Positions 7,385-17,761 are shown, counted from the stretch's first letter. The stretch is 64,000 nt of DNA from Elusimicrobiota bacterium (GCA_016721625.1 JADKHR010000001.1:2294001-2358000); one strand, 5' to 3'. The notes: generated from the letters alone by a model not told the origin. Program-made: numbers and translations.

Positions 7385-7584
7385 ACGTTCGGGTTTTTCG
7401 GGTGGGATCGCGGAAAAAATTGACGCTTCTTCCTCTATATAATAAAATCTTCCACGGGCTAAGGCTTTCCGGTCATTTTCAGCCGCCCACCTCCAGAACT
7501 GCCATGCCCCATGAATCGAGGACCCTCACAGCGGCTCCTGAAGCCGCCATGCCCTCCTCAGGCCCGCCAACGAAAGGGAGGCGA

Positions 7585-9141
7585 ATGATTTCCCCGGAAC
7601 CGCGAGTTCGGCTCGTCAACGCCTTCAAAGATCCCTACAACAACGCGGTCGCGACGGCGCGCACCTGCTATTCTTCCTCTGTGGTCCTATCGGAGGATGT
7701 GGATCGGGACGAGAAATCGAGAATTCAGCGGGACGCCATCGCCGAAAGCATTTACCGGGCCGGCCACCACACCACGCTCCAACATTCCAGTTTTCAGTTC
7801 GTCTTGGAAAACGTTTCCCGCCAATTCATCTGGTCTTTCCTTCACAGCCATCCTTTTTACAACAGCGAGCAGGTGAGCCAGCGGTATGTGACCGTGGGGC
7901 CGGACCGCTTGACGGTGCCGCCGCTTCAGGGCCCCGCTCTGGCGCTGTACCAAGAAACGGCGGGGGGCCTGATGGAGGCCTATCGCCGGTTGACCGATCT
8001 TCTGGCTCCCGCGGTCCGGGCGGAGTATAAGAAGCTTTTCCCTCTCAGGGACCCGGACCAAAAGCCCTGGGCCAAGTTCGTCCAGCGGAAATCCCAGGAG
8101 GTGGCTCGCTACGTTCTCCCGGTGGCCACCCACGCTCACCTCTACCACACCGTGAGCGGGTTGACCCTCCATCGCTATCACCGGCTGGCCAACAGTTACG
8201 ACACGCCCTGGGAACAGCGCCTGGTGGTGGGAAAAATGATCGAGGCGGTGGGCGCCCTGGACCCGCTTTTCGTTCAACGGATGGAGGATCCTCTCCCCTT
8301 AGAAGACACGCCGGAACATCGGGCCCACCGGGAATTTCATGAAAAATCCGCCCGCCCGGCCCGCGCCTTCCTGGAAGAATTCGACGCTCGCTTGAACCGC
8401 CGGAGTTCCTGTCTGGTGGATTATAAGGTCCACGGCGAAGAGGTGTTGGCCCAGGCGGTCCGTTCCGTTTTGGGCGTTCCTAAATCCGCCATGACGGACG
8501 ACGACGCCATCGATCGGGTGCTGAACCCCGCCCGAAACCGTCTCCTGGGCGAAGCGTTGAACCTCGCCACGCACTCTAAGCTTTGCCGCGCCATGAACCA
8601 CATGCATTTCACTTTCGCCAAAAAGATTTCCCACACGGCGGACAGCCAGGACCAGCGCCATCGCATGACCCCGGCGTCCCGCCCGATCCTCTCCGGCCAC
8701 TTTGTTTCAGACCGGCCGGACTACATCACGCCGGTCCTCGTCCGGCAAAGCCAGGCTGCGAAAGAATTTTACGACGCGACCATGGCCGACCTCTGGGCCC
8801 GGATTTCCCGCTTGATGAACCTGGGGGTGCCCGAAGAGTTCGCGCTTTATCTTTTACCGAACGCCGTCAGCATCCGTTTCGAGGAATCTGGCGACCTGAT
8901 GAACTTCCACCATAAATGGACCAAACGCCTCTGCTACACGGCCCAGGAGGAAATCTGGAAGACCAGCCAGGAAGAGGTCCTCCAGGTCCAGGCCGTGGCC
9001 CCCCGGGTGGCCCGCCACCTCGGGCCTCCCTGCCAGCTCCGATCGGTTTCCGCCACCCGCCCCTTTTGCCCGGAAGGCGACCGTTTCTGCGGCGTCCTGG
9101 TCTGGAAGAAAAAAGTGGAGGAATACCAGCGTGTCATTTGA
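7585..9141 (+). CDS. thyX: Two-domain ThyX-family flavin-dependent thymidylate synthase
   Basis: 518 residues, twice the usual ThyX length, made of two Thy1-like halves. The N-terminal half has FVLENVSRQFIWSF and VSQRY near residue 97 but carries LHSHP where RHR is expected. The C-terminal half has HFTFAKKISH and QRHRMTP near residue 358 but lacks the SQRY element. The ThyX motif is therefore split between halves, as if one active site needs both. ThyX makes dTMP from dUMP with FAD, NADPH and methylenetetrahydrofolate; the dCMP deaminase encoded at 25355 can supply dUMP. The start was chosen for the GGGAGG six bases upstream; the frame extends further up without similarity. Confidence 0.8.
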   Translation: MISPEPRVRLVNAFKDPYNNAVATARTCYSSSVVLSEDVDRDEKSRIQRDAIAESIYRAGHHTTLQHSSFQFVLENVSRQFIWSFLHSHPFYNSEQVSQRYVTVGPDRLTVPPLQGPALALYQETAGGLMEAYRRLTDLLAPAVRAEYKKLFPLRDPDQKPWAKFVQRKSQEVARYVLPVATHAHLYHTVSGLTLHRYHRLANSYDTPWEQRLVVGKMIEAVGALDPLFVQRMEDPLPLEDTPEHRAHREFHEKSARPARAFLEEFDARLNRRSSCLVDYKVHGEEVLAQAVRSVLGVPKSAMTDDDAIDRVLNPARNRLLGEALNLATHSKLCRAMNHMHFTFAKKISHTADSQDQRHRMTPASRPILSGHFVSDRPDYITPVLVRQSQAAKEFYDATMADLWARISRLMNLGVPEEFALYLLPNAVSIRFEESGDLMNFHHKWTKRLCYTAQEEIWKTSQEEVLQVQAVAPRVARHLGPPCQLRSVSATRPFCPEGDRFCGVLVWKKKVEEYQRVI

Positions 9142-9230
9142 ACGGGCCCGGCGCCCTCTGGACAGCGGAGGGCGGCGCTTGCAAGGGCGCTTCGGAGCTC
9201 CCCCCCCTCCTGCGGACCGTTCAATGCCTT

Positions 9231-9236
9231 GGTATA
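9231..9236 (+). promoter_or_regulatory. Possible -10 box upstream of purA
   Basis: TATACT lies about 113 bases before the purA start in the 208-base gap after thyX. The -35 region at the right spacing (CTGCGG) is poor, so confidence is low. Confidence 0.3.
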
Positions 9237-9349
9237 CTTAACAGGCGGTTCTTCTGTCTTTCCGGATCCGGGTCGTCGTTGAGGCGCGGGGTTCAAAAAA
9301 AATCGGATCCGTCTTCGAACGGCTCCAAACGAGTGAAAAGGAAAAGGCC

Positions 9350-10638
9350 ATGTCCACTTTAATTGTCGTCGGGGCCCAATGGGGCGATGAGGGGAAAGGG
9401 AAAATCGTCCATCTCTTGGGGAAAAAGGCGGACCTCATCGTCCGTTATCAGGGCGGCAACAACGCCGGCCACACCGTCGTCTTCGACGGAAAACATTTCG
9501 TTCTCCACCAGATTCCCTCCGGCATTCTTCAGCCCGGCAAGCGGTGCGTGATCGCCAACGGCGTGGTCATGGACCCCTGGGCCCTGCGGGAGGAAGCGCG
9601 GTTTCTGGAGTCCCGGAAGATCCGGGTGAAAGGTCGGTTGTTCATCAGCGCCTGGGCCCACTTGATCCTGCCCTACCACCGCTACCTGGACGCGCTCCGG
9701 GAGTCCGGCCAGGGAAAAATCGGCACCACGAAGCGCGGCATCGGCCCCGCCTACTCCGACAAAGTGGGCCGGGTGGGCATCCGGTTGGCGGACTACATGG
9801 ACCCCCGAGCGTTCCGCGCGTTGGTGGAACAGAACCTCCAGGCCAAGGCCCCGCTCCTCACCAGCCTCGTCACCCTTCGGAAATTGCGCGCGGAGACCTT
9901 TAAAGACTACGACGCCCTTCGCCGTTTTTTCGCTCCGCTCATGGCCGACACCCCCGCCCTGCTTCAATCGGCGTTGGCGGCGGGCAAAAACCTGTTGTTC
10001 GAAGGAGCCCAGGGGACGTTGTTGGACGTGGACTTCGGCACCTATCCCTTCGTCACGTCTTCCAACCCTATCGCGGGGGCGGCTTGCGTGGGGTCGGGCG
10101 TGGGTCCGGCCGCCATCGACGAAGTGTTGGGGGTGGTCAAAGCCTACACCACCCGCGTGGGCGACGGCCCTTTTCCGACGGAACTGAAGGATGCCTTCGG
10201 CAACGCCTTGCGGGAGCGGGGCCAAGAGTTCGGCGCCACCACGGGACGACCCCGCCGGTGCGGTTGGTTCGACGCCGTGGTGGTCCGCCACTCGGTCCGG
10301 ATCAACGGGATGACCCGCCTGTCTTTAACCAAACTGGATGTGTTGGAAGGGGTGGACCCCATCCGGGTGTGCGTGGCGTACAAGGTGGACGGAAAAATCG
10401 TGAAGGATTTCCCTGCGTCGCGACGGGCCCAGGCCGAGGCCGTGCCGGTGTATAAGGACCTGCCGGGTTTTTCGGGCCCCGTGAAAGGCATCACGGAATA
10501 CAAAAGCTTCCGAAAGCCGCGCGGGAGTATGTCAAATTCCTGGAGCGGGAAGTGGGTGTTCCCATGACCTTGATCTCCATGGGGCGGAGCCGGGAGGAAA
10601 CGATCGTGATGGACAAGAGATTCCGATGGGCGTCTTGA
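9350..10638 (+). CDS. purA: Adenylosuccinate synthetase (one-base frameshift near the 3' end)
   Basis: Condenses IMP with aspartate using GTP, the first committed step to AMP. The N-terminal GAQWGDEGKGK loop, GGNNAGHTVV, GTTKRGIGPAYSDK and TTGRPRRCGWFD are all present. The uninterrupted frame ends early at 10567. Moving to the -1 frame at the A run 10502-10505 restores the family C-terminus (AREYVKFLEREVGVP, then LISMGRSREETI) and ends at 10638, 13 bases inside carA. Family conservation after the shift indicates a consensus error or a very recent mutation. Start: ATG after AAGGAAAAGG. Confidence 0.9.
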
Positions 10639-11783
10639 AGGCGGTCCTCGCGCTGGAAACGGGCCGGGTTTTTGAGGGGCGGGCTTTCGGCGCCCCCGGC
10701 GAGACCGCGGGGGAAGTGGTTTTCTGTACCGCCCTCACGGGCTATCAGGAGATCCTCACCGACCCCTCCTACCAACGCCAGATCGTGGTGATGACCTATC
10801 CCCATATCGGCAATTACGGCACGTCGCCGGATTTCAGCGAATCGAAAAAGCCCCACGTGGCGGGATACGTGGCCCGGGAGTTCAGTCCCGTGGCCAGCCA
10901 TTGGAAACCCGTGGCGACGATCGGGACCTATATGAAGGAAAACGGCGTCGTCGGCATCGAGGGGATCGACACCCGGGCGTTGGTCCGCCATTTGCGGGAC
11001 GTGGGGGTTTGCCAGGGAATTATTTCCAGCGCGAACGTGAAGCCGAAAGTGCTGGTGGACCGGGCGAAGGCCCAGGCCAAAATGGCGGGCTCGGATTTGG
11101 TGAAAGAAGTCACCTGCGCCGCTCCCTATGCCTGGAACAAAACCCAACTCTCCGCCGTCCCCTCGGCGCACCCGCTCTCCCGCGCGGGAGAGGGGAAACG
11201 GGTGGCCCTGCTGGATTTCGGCGCCAAATTCAACATCATGAACTCCCTGGCCGCCGGAGGATGCGACGTCACGGTGTTCCCGGCCAAAACTTCCTTCGAG
11301 GAAGTGATGGCGTTCAAACCAGACGGGATCATGCTTTCCAACGGCCCGGGGGACCCGGCGGCGGTCACCTACGCCATCAACACCCTGCGGCGTCTCGTGA
11401 GCCACAACGAAAACACGTCCACGCCCATTCCTATCTTTGGCATTTGCCTGGGCCACCAGTTGTTGGGTCTGGCCCTGGGCGGCAAAACCTACAAGCTGAA
11501 ATTCGGCCACCGCGGGGCCAACCATCCCGTGAAGGATTTGACCACGGGCAAGGTGGAAGTGACCACCCAGAACCACGGGTTCGCGGTGGACATCGATTCT
11601 TTGGCGGGAAAGCCCGTGGAACTCACCCACGTCAATTTAAACGACCAAACGCTGGAGGGCTTGCGGCACAAACACTTGCCCCTATTTTCCGTCCAGTACC
11701 ATCCCGAGGCTTGCCCGGGCCCCCACGACGCGCATTATTTGTTCGATCGGTTCTTGGATTTGATGAAAGTGGGTGGCGCTTGA
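10626..11783 (+). CDS. carA: Carbamoyl-phosphate synthase small subunit
   Basis: Glutamine amidotransferase subunit feeding ammonia to CarB for arginine and pyrimidine synthesis. 385 residues: an N-terminal small-subunit domain (ALTGYQEILTDPSY), then a class I GATase with nucleophile Cys in FGICLGHQLLGL and the His/Glu pair in VQYHPEACPGP. The interdomain linker contains SAHPLSRAGEG, encoded by an 18-bp perfect palindrome (11175-11192) that matches a repeat between metY and metX. The gene overlaps the corrected purA end, and the next gene's TTG overlaps its stop. Confidence 0.95.
   Translation: MGVLKAVLALETGRVFEGRAFGAPGETAGEVVFCTALTGYQEILTDPSYQRQIVVMTYPHIGNYGTSPDFSESKKPHVAGYVAREFSPVASHWKPVATIGTYMKENGVVGIEGIDTRALVRHLRDVGVCQGIISSANVKPKVLVDRAKAQAKMAGSDLVKEVTCAAPYAWNKTQLSAVPSAHPLSRAGEGKRVALLDFGAKFNIMNSLAAGGCDVTVFPAKTSFEEVMAFKPDGIMLSNGPGDPAAVTYAINTLRRLVSHNENTSTPIPIFGICLGHQLLGLALGGKTYKLKFGHRGANHPVKDLTTGKVEVTTQNHGFAVDIDSLAGKPVELTHVNLNDQTLEGLRHKHLPLFSVQYHPEACPGPHDAHYLFDRFLDLMKVGGA
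11175..11192. repeat. Palindromic repeat inside carA
   Basis: CTCTCCCGCGCGGGAGAG is a perfect palindrome within the carA linker codons. The same core, with two extra central bases, recurs at 39415-39438 between metY and metX. Confidence 0.65.
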
Positions 11784-13422
11784 AAAAAATCTTTGGGATC
11801 GCGGCGCTCCTCGCCGCCGGGGTCTCTCTCCGCGCCGCGGTCACCTCCGATTCGGTGTCGCCTGTGGTCGGGATCTCCACCACGAACGCCATGCAAACCG
11901 GCATCGCCATTGATGCGCGGAACAACATTCACATGTGCTTTTACGATCCCGCGCTACAGGTCCTCAATTACGCTTTCCTCCAGAACGGGACGAACGTCTG
12001 GGCGGTGTCGACGGTCTCGGAAACGGGGGTGCAGGTCGCGCCCCAAAACGCTCTGGCCCTCGAAAACGGGCTGGTTCCCCACGTGGTTTTTTACGAGATC
12101 AACCCCAGTTCCGGGGTCCGGCACGCCCGGTTAAACGGCGCCTACTGGGTGACGGACTCGGTGGAGGATTTCGTCGGGACCCCGCCCTATGTGTCGATCG
12201 CGGTGGGAACGGACAACAAACCCCGGGTGGCCTACACCTACAGCCCCAGCAGTTCAACGGTTTACGCGGAATATTCCACAACGTGGAGCACCTACACCGT
12301 TTTAGCCAGTTCCTTCGCCGGCCCGGTGGACCTGGCCCTGACGTCCGCGAACGCGCCGCGCATCCTCTTCGTGTCCTCCACCGCCACCTCCGGCTGGACC
12401 GTGGGGATCGCCGACCGCCAGGGGCCAGGGTTCAGGAGCGTCCTCTATGGGGACGAGAACCTCCCCATCGATGACGGGGTGGCCTTGGCGGTCGATGCCT
12501 TGGGCAACGCCCACGCCGTTTTCACCAGCAGTACCACCCCGCCCAGCGGAAAAATAACCCATTACGCGGTCTTCAACAGCACGGGGGACCCTCTGTCCGG
12601 CACCCCCTTCACCAACCCCTTGGATTTGTTTGTCTCGACCCAGGCCCCGGTATTTTCCGACATCGCCGTGGATAGCCAAAACCATGCGGCCATCGTTGCG
12701 TCGCCGGGGAAGACCGATTTGAGGCTCCTTCGCTTCGATGGGACGGCGACGCCCGGGCTGACCACCCTGGCGGTTTCCACCGACCCGGTGGGGGTGGGCG
12801 TGAGCGTCGCGCTGAACCCGTTGGGGCACATCGTGACCGGATACTACCAGGTCGGTTCCGCCGACGTGCGGTTTGCCACGGAGGCGGATCGCCATCTGTC
12901 CATCACCGGGTCTCTGTTTGATTTTACCCCCGCCGCCCTTTCGGGGGCGAGCCTCTCCCTGTCGGGGCCGGTCCTGTCTTCTTCGGTGGTTTCGGACGCG
13001 GCCGGGGCCTATTCGTTCAACGAGCTTTTGAAGGGACTTATGATGTCACTCCCTCCAAATCCGGTTACGCTTTCCAACCGGCCAAGCGTCAAATCGTCCT
13101 GCGGGACCCCGGCGCCCCGAACCAGAATTTCCAGGGCGGGCAGGTGAGTTTTTCCGCCATCGGGAACCTGATCGATCCGACCCAGGGAGAATTCGTTACT
13201 TTTCGATACTCTATTCTCCCCGGCGCGACCCTGCTGAAAGTGTACGGCTTGCGGGGAAACCCCGTGAAAACCCTGGTGGACCAGGACGAAACGGGGGGAA
13301 TTCATACGGTCACCTGGGACGGTCGCGACGATTCGGGGGACGTAGTGGCGAGCGGCATTTACCTGACCCGTTTCTCGGGCGACCAAATTAAAGCCACCGG
13401 TAAAGTCGCGGTGGTCAAATGA
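11780..13422 (+). CDS. Secreted protein with FlgD-like C-terminal domain (frameshifted)
   Basis: Starts at TTG 11780 overlapping the carA stop, with a signal peptide (KKIFGIAALLAAGVSLRAA). The body of about 400 residues has beta-propeller-like periodicity, with recurring phrases such as IAIDARNNIHMCFYD, VAVGTDNKPRVAYTY and LAVDALGNAHAVFTS. The open frame stops at 13147. A one-base shift near 13033-13037 joins AYSFNELLKG to TYDVTPSKSGYAFQPAKRQ and continues into a FlgD-like Ig domain ending WDGRDDSGDVVASGIYLTRF and KVAVVK. Such tails occur in outer-membrane-exported proteins. The next gene is a PorV-like barrel, suggesting a cargo-partner pair. Ligand unknown. Confidence 0.7.
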
Positions 13423-14397
13423 CCTTTTTTCAGCGCCGTTGTTTCATCGGCGGGGCGGCGCTCCTCGCGCTTTCCTCGTTCTCCGTCGCCTGGGCGCTGG
13501 ATCCGCGCACCGGGGGAACCACCCTCCTGGAAACCATAGACGCCCGGGCCGCGGCCCTGGGTGAAGCGGGATCAAGTTTGACGGGGGATCTGAGCGGTGT
13601 TGCTTTCAACCCCGCCGTGCTAACCGCCATGGAGGGCGCTCAATTTGAAACGCAGTTCGAAGCGGCCCCTGGGGATGTCCGCACCGGGCTGGTGGCCTTT
13701 GGCCGAGGCGGACCCCGGGCCGGTTGGAGCGCTTCTTTGGTCTTTTTAGACGCTGGAACCATCGATCTCGTGCCAACGGTGGGCACGCCGACGACGGCGC
13801 GGGCCCAGCAAGACCTGGTGGGAACGTTGTCGGGGGGCCTCGTTCTGTCTCCCTGGTTTCGGGTGGGCGGGACGGTGAAGGGTCTCCAATCGAAACTGGT
13901 TGAGGATTACAGCGCCACGGCCGTGGCCGGGGACGCGGGAGTTCTCATGGATCTTCCGCTCCCGGGACTGCGCCTGGGCGCCGCGGTGCAGAACCTCGGC
14001 GCCGACCTCGCGTATCGGTCCACCGGGGATCCCCTGCCGTTGTTTTATCGGGGGGCTGTCCTACACCTTTTCTCCCGGAGGAGAAGACGCCTCCGTCCCC
14101 ATGGCGAAAACCTGGTACGCCGAAGAAAGTTCGGCCGGTTCTTCCATCTGGGTCGGGGCGGACGCCGTTTCGGACCGCTGGGGAGCCGTCTCTGGGAATT
14201 TGGGATTCGAATGGGATTACGCCCACAAGGCTATTTTTCGTCTCGGGGGGAAAGTCGGCGCCGAAGGCGAGGGCCTTTCCGGCGGAGTCGGGTTCTGGAT
14301 CCAATCTTGGCGTCTGGATTACGCCGTCCAGCTGGTGAACGAAATAACGGACCGGCACCGGTTGTCCGTGTCCTATTTTTGGAAGGGGAAATCCTAA
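13419..14397 (+). CDS. PorV/PorQ-like outer membrane protein (frameshifted)
   Basis: About 325 residues. After a signal peptide (ALLALSSFSVAWA) the N-terminus reads ARAAALGEAGSSLTGDLSGVAFNPA, the hallmark of the PorV/UPF0164 family of outer-membrane barrels. Amphipathic strands follow. At the six-G run 14051-14056 the frame must drop one base to continue as LSYTFSPGGEDAS and end with RLSVSYFWKGKS at 14397. Without correction the frame runs on into carB, so there is no stop between them. It overlaps the FlgD-tailed gene by four bases and precedes carB by two. In Bacteroidota PorV shuttles type IX secretion cargo; the role here is inferred. Confidence 0.72.
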
Positions 14398-14399
14398 CT

Positions 14400-17300
14400 A
14401 TGCCGAAACGAACCGACATTGAAACCATCCTGATCCTGGGGTCCGGCCCCATCGTGATCGGGCAAGCCTGTGAATTTGACTATTCCGGAGCCCAGGCGGT
14501 GAAAGCCCTGAAGAAAGAGGGTTACCGCGTGGTTCTCATCAATTCCAACCCCGCCACCATCATGACGGATCCGGAATTCGCCCACGCCACCTACATCGAG
14601 CCCTTGATCCCGTCCATGGTGGAGCGCATCATTGAAAAGGAAAAGCCCCAGGTCATTTTACCCACCTTGGGAGGCCAAACCGCCCTGAATCTCGCCGTGG
14701 AGCTCCACGAGAGGGGAAGCCTGGCCCGTTACGGGGTCGAGCTGATCGGCGCCAAAGTGGAGGCGATCAAACGGGCCGAAGACCGGGAATTGTTCAAGAA
14801 AACCATGATGGGCATCGGCCTGGATGTTCCGAAAAGCGGGGTGGCGCGAAACCTGGACCAGGCGGAGCGAATCGCCGCCGATATCGGGTTTCCCTTGATC
14901 ATCCGCGCGTCGTTTACCTTGGGCGGCATCGGTTCCGCCATCGTCTACACCCGGGAAGATTTTCTGGCCGCCGCCCGCCGCGGTCTGGACGCCAGCCCCA
15001 TCCACGAAATTTTGCTGGAGCAAAGCGTTATCGGCTGGAAAGAATTCGAGCTGGAAGTCATGCGGGACAAAGCCGACCAGTGCGTGGTGATCTGTTCCAT
15101 CGAAAACCTGGACCCCATGGGGGTCCACACCGGAGACTCCATCACCGTGGCCCCCGCGCAGACCCTCTCGGACCCGGACTATCAAATCCTGCGGGACCAG
15201 TCCTTCGCTTGCATCCGCGCCATCGGCGTCGAGACGGGAGGGTCCAACGTTCAGTTCGCGGTGGATCCCAAGTCGGGCCGCACGGTGATCATCGAAATGA
15301 ACCCCCGGGTTTCCCGTTCCTCCGCTTTGGCCTCCAAAGCCACGGGGTTTCCCATCGCGAAAATGGCGGCGCTCCTGGCGGTCGGGTACCGGTTGGACGA
15401 GATCCCCAACGACATCACGAAAAAAACCCCCGCCTGTTTTGAACCGGTGATCGACTACGTGGTCACCAAAATCCCCCGTTTCGCCTTCGAGAAGTTCACC
15501 GAAGCGGACCAGACTTTGAACACCAGCATGAAATCCGTGGGCGAGGTCATGGCCATCGGAAGCACGTTCCGGGAATCCCTCCAAAAGGCCCTTCGCGGGC
15601 TCGAAATCGGCCGCGCGGGACTCGGCGCGGACGGGAAATCCATCGTCCCCAAGGTGGATGAGGCCGTTCAACGCCTAGCGGCGGGCGGGGAAAACCCCGA
15701 ACGAGTGAAGCTCCTGGAGGAAGTGGAACACAAGCTCCGGGTGCCGAACTGCGACCGGATCTTCAATATCAAATACGCTTTGCAGTTGGGCCTGTCCGTT
15801 CAGGATATTTGCGGGTTGTCGGCCATCGATCCTTGGTTCGTACACCAGATCTCCATGATTTGGGAGCTGGAAAAAGAAATCCGTGCGGCGGGAAAAAGTC
15901 TCTCCATCGACCTGCTCCGCCGGGCCAAGCGCGACGGTTTTTCCGACAAACAGATCTCGTATCTCACGGGGCTCACCTCCGCCGCCGTCGCCAAGATGCG
16001 GAAAAAGAACGTGCCCGTGACGTTTAAGAAGGTGGACACCTGCGCGGCAGAGTTTCCGGCGGAGACCCCTTATTTCTATTCCACGTACGAAGAAGAGGAC
16101 GAATCTCTCCCGCTTTCCAAGAAAGACCGCGTGATCGTTCTGGGCGGCGGTCCCAACCGGATCGGGCAGGGCATCGAATTCGATTATTGTTGCGTGCACG
16201 CGGCCATGGCCATCCGGGAATGCGGCGGCGAAGCCATCATGGTGAACTGCAACCCGGAAACCGTTTCCACCGATTACGACACCTCCGACCAGCTTTTCTT
16301 TGAGCCGCTGACCTTGGAAGACGTGGTGAACGTGGTGGAGCGCACCAAAGCCAAAGGCGTGATCCCCCAGTTCGGCGGCCAGACACCGCTCAACCTGGCG
16401 AAACCGCTCCTCAAGGCGGGCGTGAAAATTTTGGGCACCTCGGCGGATTCCATCGACATGGCCGAGGACCGGCAACGCTTCGGCGACCTTTTAAAAAAGT
16501 TGAAGATCCCGCACCCTGCCCACGGCACCGCCCGCAACCTGAAGGAGGCGGAAGAGGCCGCCCGTCGGGTGGGTTACCCCGTCATGGTTCGTCCCTCTTA
16601 TGTCTTGGGCGGGCGGGCCATGGAAGTGGTTTTTGACGACGCCCAATTGGCCGTCTACATGAAGCGGACCTTGGAAGGCGGCGCCGGCCTCCCCATTCTG
16701 TTGGACCGATTTCTGGAGGATGCCAAGGAAGTGGACGTGGACGCGGTGTGCGATGGGAAAGAGGTCTACATCGCCGGCATCATGGAACACATCGAGGAGG
16801 CCGGCATCCACTCCGGCGATTCGGCCTGTGTCCTTCCGCCCTATAGCCTCGAACCGAAGGTGTTGGAAGCGCTCTCCCGCTACACGACCCAAATGGCGCT
16901 GGCGCTCAAGGTGAAGGGGTTGATCAACATTCAATTCGCCGTCCAGAACGGAACCGTTTACGTGCTGGAAGCCAATCCCCGGGCCAGCCGCACGGTTCCC
17001 TTCGTCTCCAAAGCCACGGGCGTGCCCATCGCCAAATTGGCCGCCATGGTGATGGTGGGGAAACCTTTGAAGGATGTTTTGGCCCCCTGGAAAAAAGTCA
17101 TCGATCAAAAGAAGCCTTGGTTCTCGGTCAAAGAGGTGGTTTTCCCCTGGTTGCGCTTTCCGGAAGTGGACGTGGTCTTGGGGCCCGAGATGCGCTCCAC
17201 CGGCGAGGTCATGGGGATCGACGTGGATTTTGGGACCGCTTTCGGAAAATCCCAGGCGGCGGCGGGCGGCGCCCTGCCGAAAAAAGGGACCATCTTGTTC

Positions 17301-17723
17301 AGCCTGCGGGAACGGGACCGGGCCCAGGCGCTCCCGATCGTCAGCGCTTTCCAGAAGATGGGTTACGGTTTGATGGGAACCCAGGGTACTTACGAATACC
17401 TAAAAGAGAACGGCCTGGAAATGGAGTCGGTCAAGAAAATCGCCGAAGGGCGGCCCAACGTTTTGGACGTCATCAAAAACCGGGAGGTGGTTCTGGTGGT
17501 GAACACTCCCGAGGGCCACCGCTCCCGTTCCGACGGGTTCCACATTCGGCGGACGGCGCTCCTCTCCAACGTCCCCATCGTCACCACTTACGCCTCGGCC
17601 CGCGCCGTGGTGGAAGGGCTCCAAGAGTCCCGGGAACGCCGCTGGGAAGTCCGGTCCCTCCAAGAACTCTACAAATCCGGCGCTTCCGTTCCCGTCAAAA
17701 AACCCTCCTCCGTTCCCGCCTGA
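14400..17723 (+). CDS. carB: Carbamoyl-phosphate synthase large subunit
   Basis: 1107 residues, full length. Two ATP-grasp halves are evident: the first starts LILGSGPIVIGQACEFDYSG, the second IVLGGGPNRIGQGIEFDY near residue 580. Both contain the carboxyphosphate and carbamate site motifs (EMNPRVSRSS and EANPRASRT). The C-terminal MGS-like allosteric domain (LRERDRAQALPIV, then VVNTPEGHRSRSDGF) is intact. It forms the synthase with carA, from which it is separated by two genes for an exported protein and a barrel, an unusual arrangement. Start at ATG 14400. Confidence 0.97.
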   Translation: MPKRTDIETILILGSGPIVIGQACEFDYSGAQAVKALKKEGYRVVLINSNPATIMTDPEFAHATYIEPLIPSMVERIIEKEKPQVILPTLGGQTALNLAVELHERGSLARYGVELIGAKVEAIKRAEDRELFKKTMMGIGLDVPKSGVARNLDQAERIAADIGFPLIIRASFTLGGIGSAIVYTREDFLAAARRGLDASPIHEILLEQSVIGWKEFELEVMRDKADQCVVICSIENLDPMGVHTGDSITVAPAQTLSDPDYQILRDQSFACIRAIGVETGGSNVQFAVDPKSGRTVIIEMNPRVSRSSALASKATGFPIAKMAALLAVGYRLDEIPNDITKKTPACFEPVIDYVVTKIPRFAFEKFTEADQTLNTSMKSVGEVMAIGSTFRESLQKALRGLEIGRAGLGADGKSIVPKVDEAVQRLAAGGENPERVKLLEEVEHKLRVPNCDRIFNIKYALQLGLSVQDICGLSAIDPWFVHQISMIWELEKEIRAAGKSLSIDLLRRAKRDGFSDKQISYLTGLTSAAVAKMRKKNVPVTFKKVDTCAAEFPAETPYFYSTYEEEDESLPLSKKDRVIVLGGGPNRIGQGIEFDYCCVHAAMAIRECGGEAIMVNCNPETVSTDYDTSDQLFFEPLTLEDVVNVVERTKAKGVIPQFGGQTPLNLAKPLLKAGVKILGTSADSIDMAEDRQRFGDLLKKLKIPHPAHGTARNLKEAEEAARRVGYPVMVRPSYVLGGRAMEVVFDDAQLAVYMKRTLEGGAGLPILLDRFLEDAKEVDVDAVCDGKEVYIAGIMEHIEEAGIHSGDSACVLPPYSLEPKVLEALSRYTTQMALALKVKGLINIQFAVQNGTVYVLEANPRASRTVPFVSKATGVPIAKLAAMVMVGKPLKDVLAPWKKVIDQKKPWFSVKEVVFPWLRFPEVDVVLGPEMRSTGEVMGIDVDFGTAFGKSQAAAGGALPKKGTILFSLRERDRAQALPIVSAFQKMGYGLMGTQGTYEYLKENGLEMESVKKIAEGRPNVLDVIKNREVVLVVNTPEGHRSRSDGFHIRRTALLSNVPIVTTYASARAVVEGLQESRERRWEVRSLQELYKSGASVPVKKPSSVPA

Positions 17724-17761
17724 CCCCAAGGCGATTGGGATAAGGGGATTTAAGGGTCGTT

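Noticed and set aside
7306..7584. 93-codon N-terminal extension of thyX
   Set aside because: Low-complexity, no similarity, crosses a GC inverted repeat; GGGAGG places the start at 7585.
10495..10515. Programmed -1 frameshift in purA
   Set aside because: CAAAAG is not a good slippery heptamer, and purA is not known to use recoding; five similar single-base shifts nearby favour sequence error.
10901..13147. 748-codon frame starting inside carA
   Set aside because: The part before 11780 is a shadow of carA; the signal peptide begins at TTG 11780.
13419..17723. Single 1434-codon fusion of PorV-like protein and CarB
   Set aside because: The open frame is continuous only because a one-base shift at 14051-14056 removes the barrel gene's stop; CarB has its own ATG at 14400.
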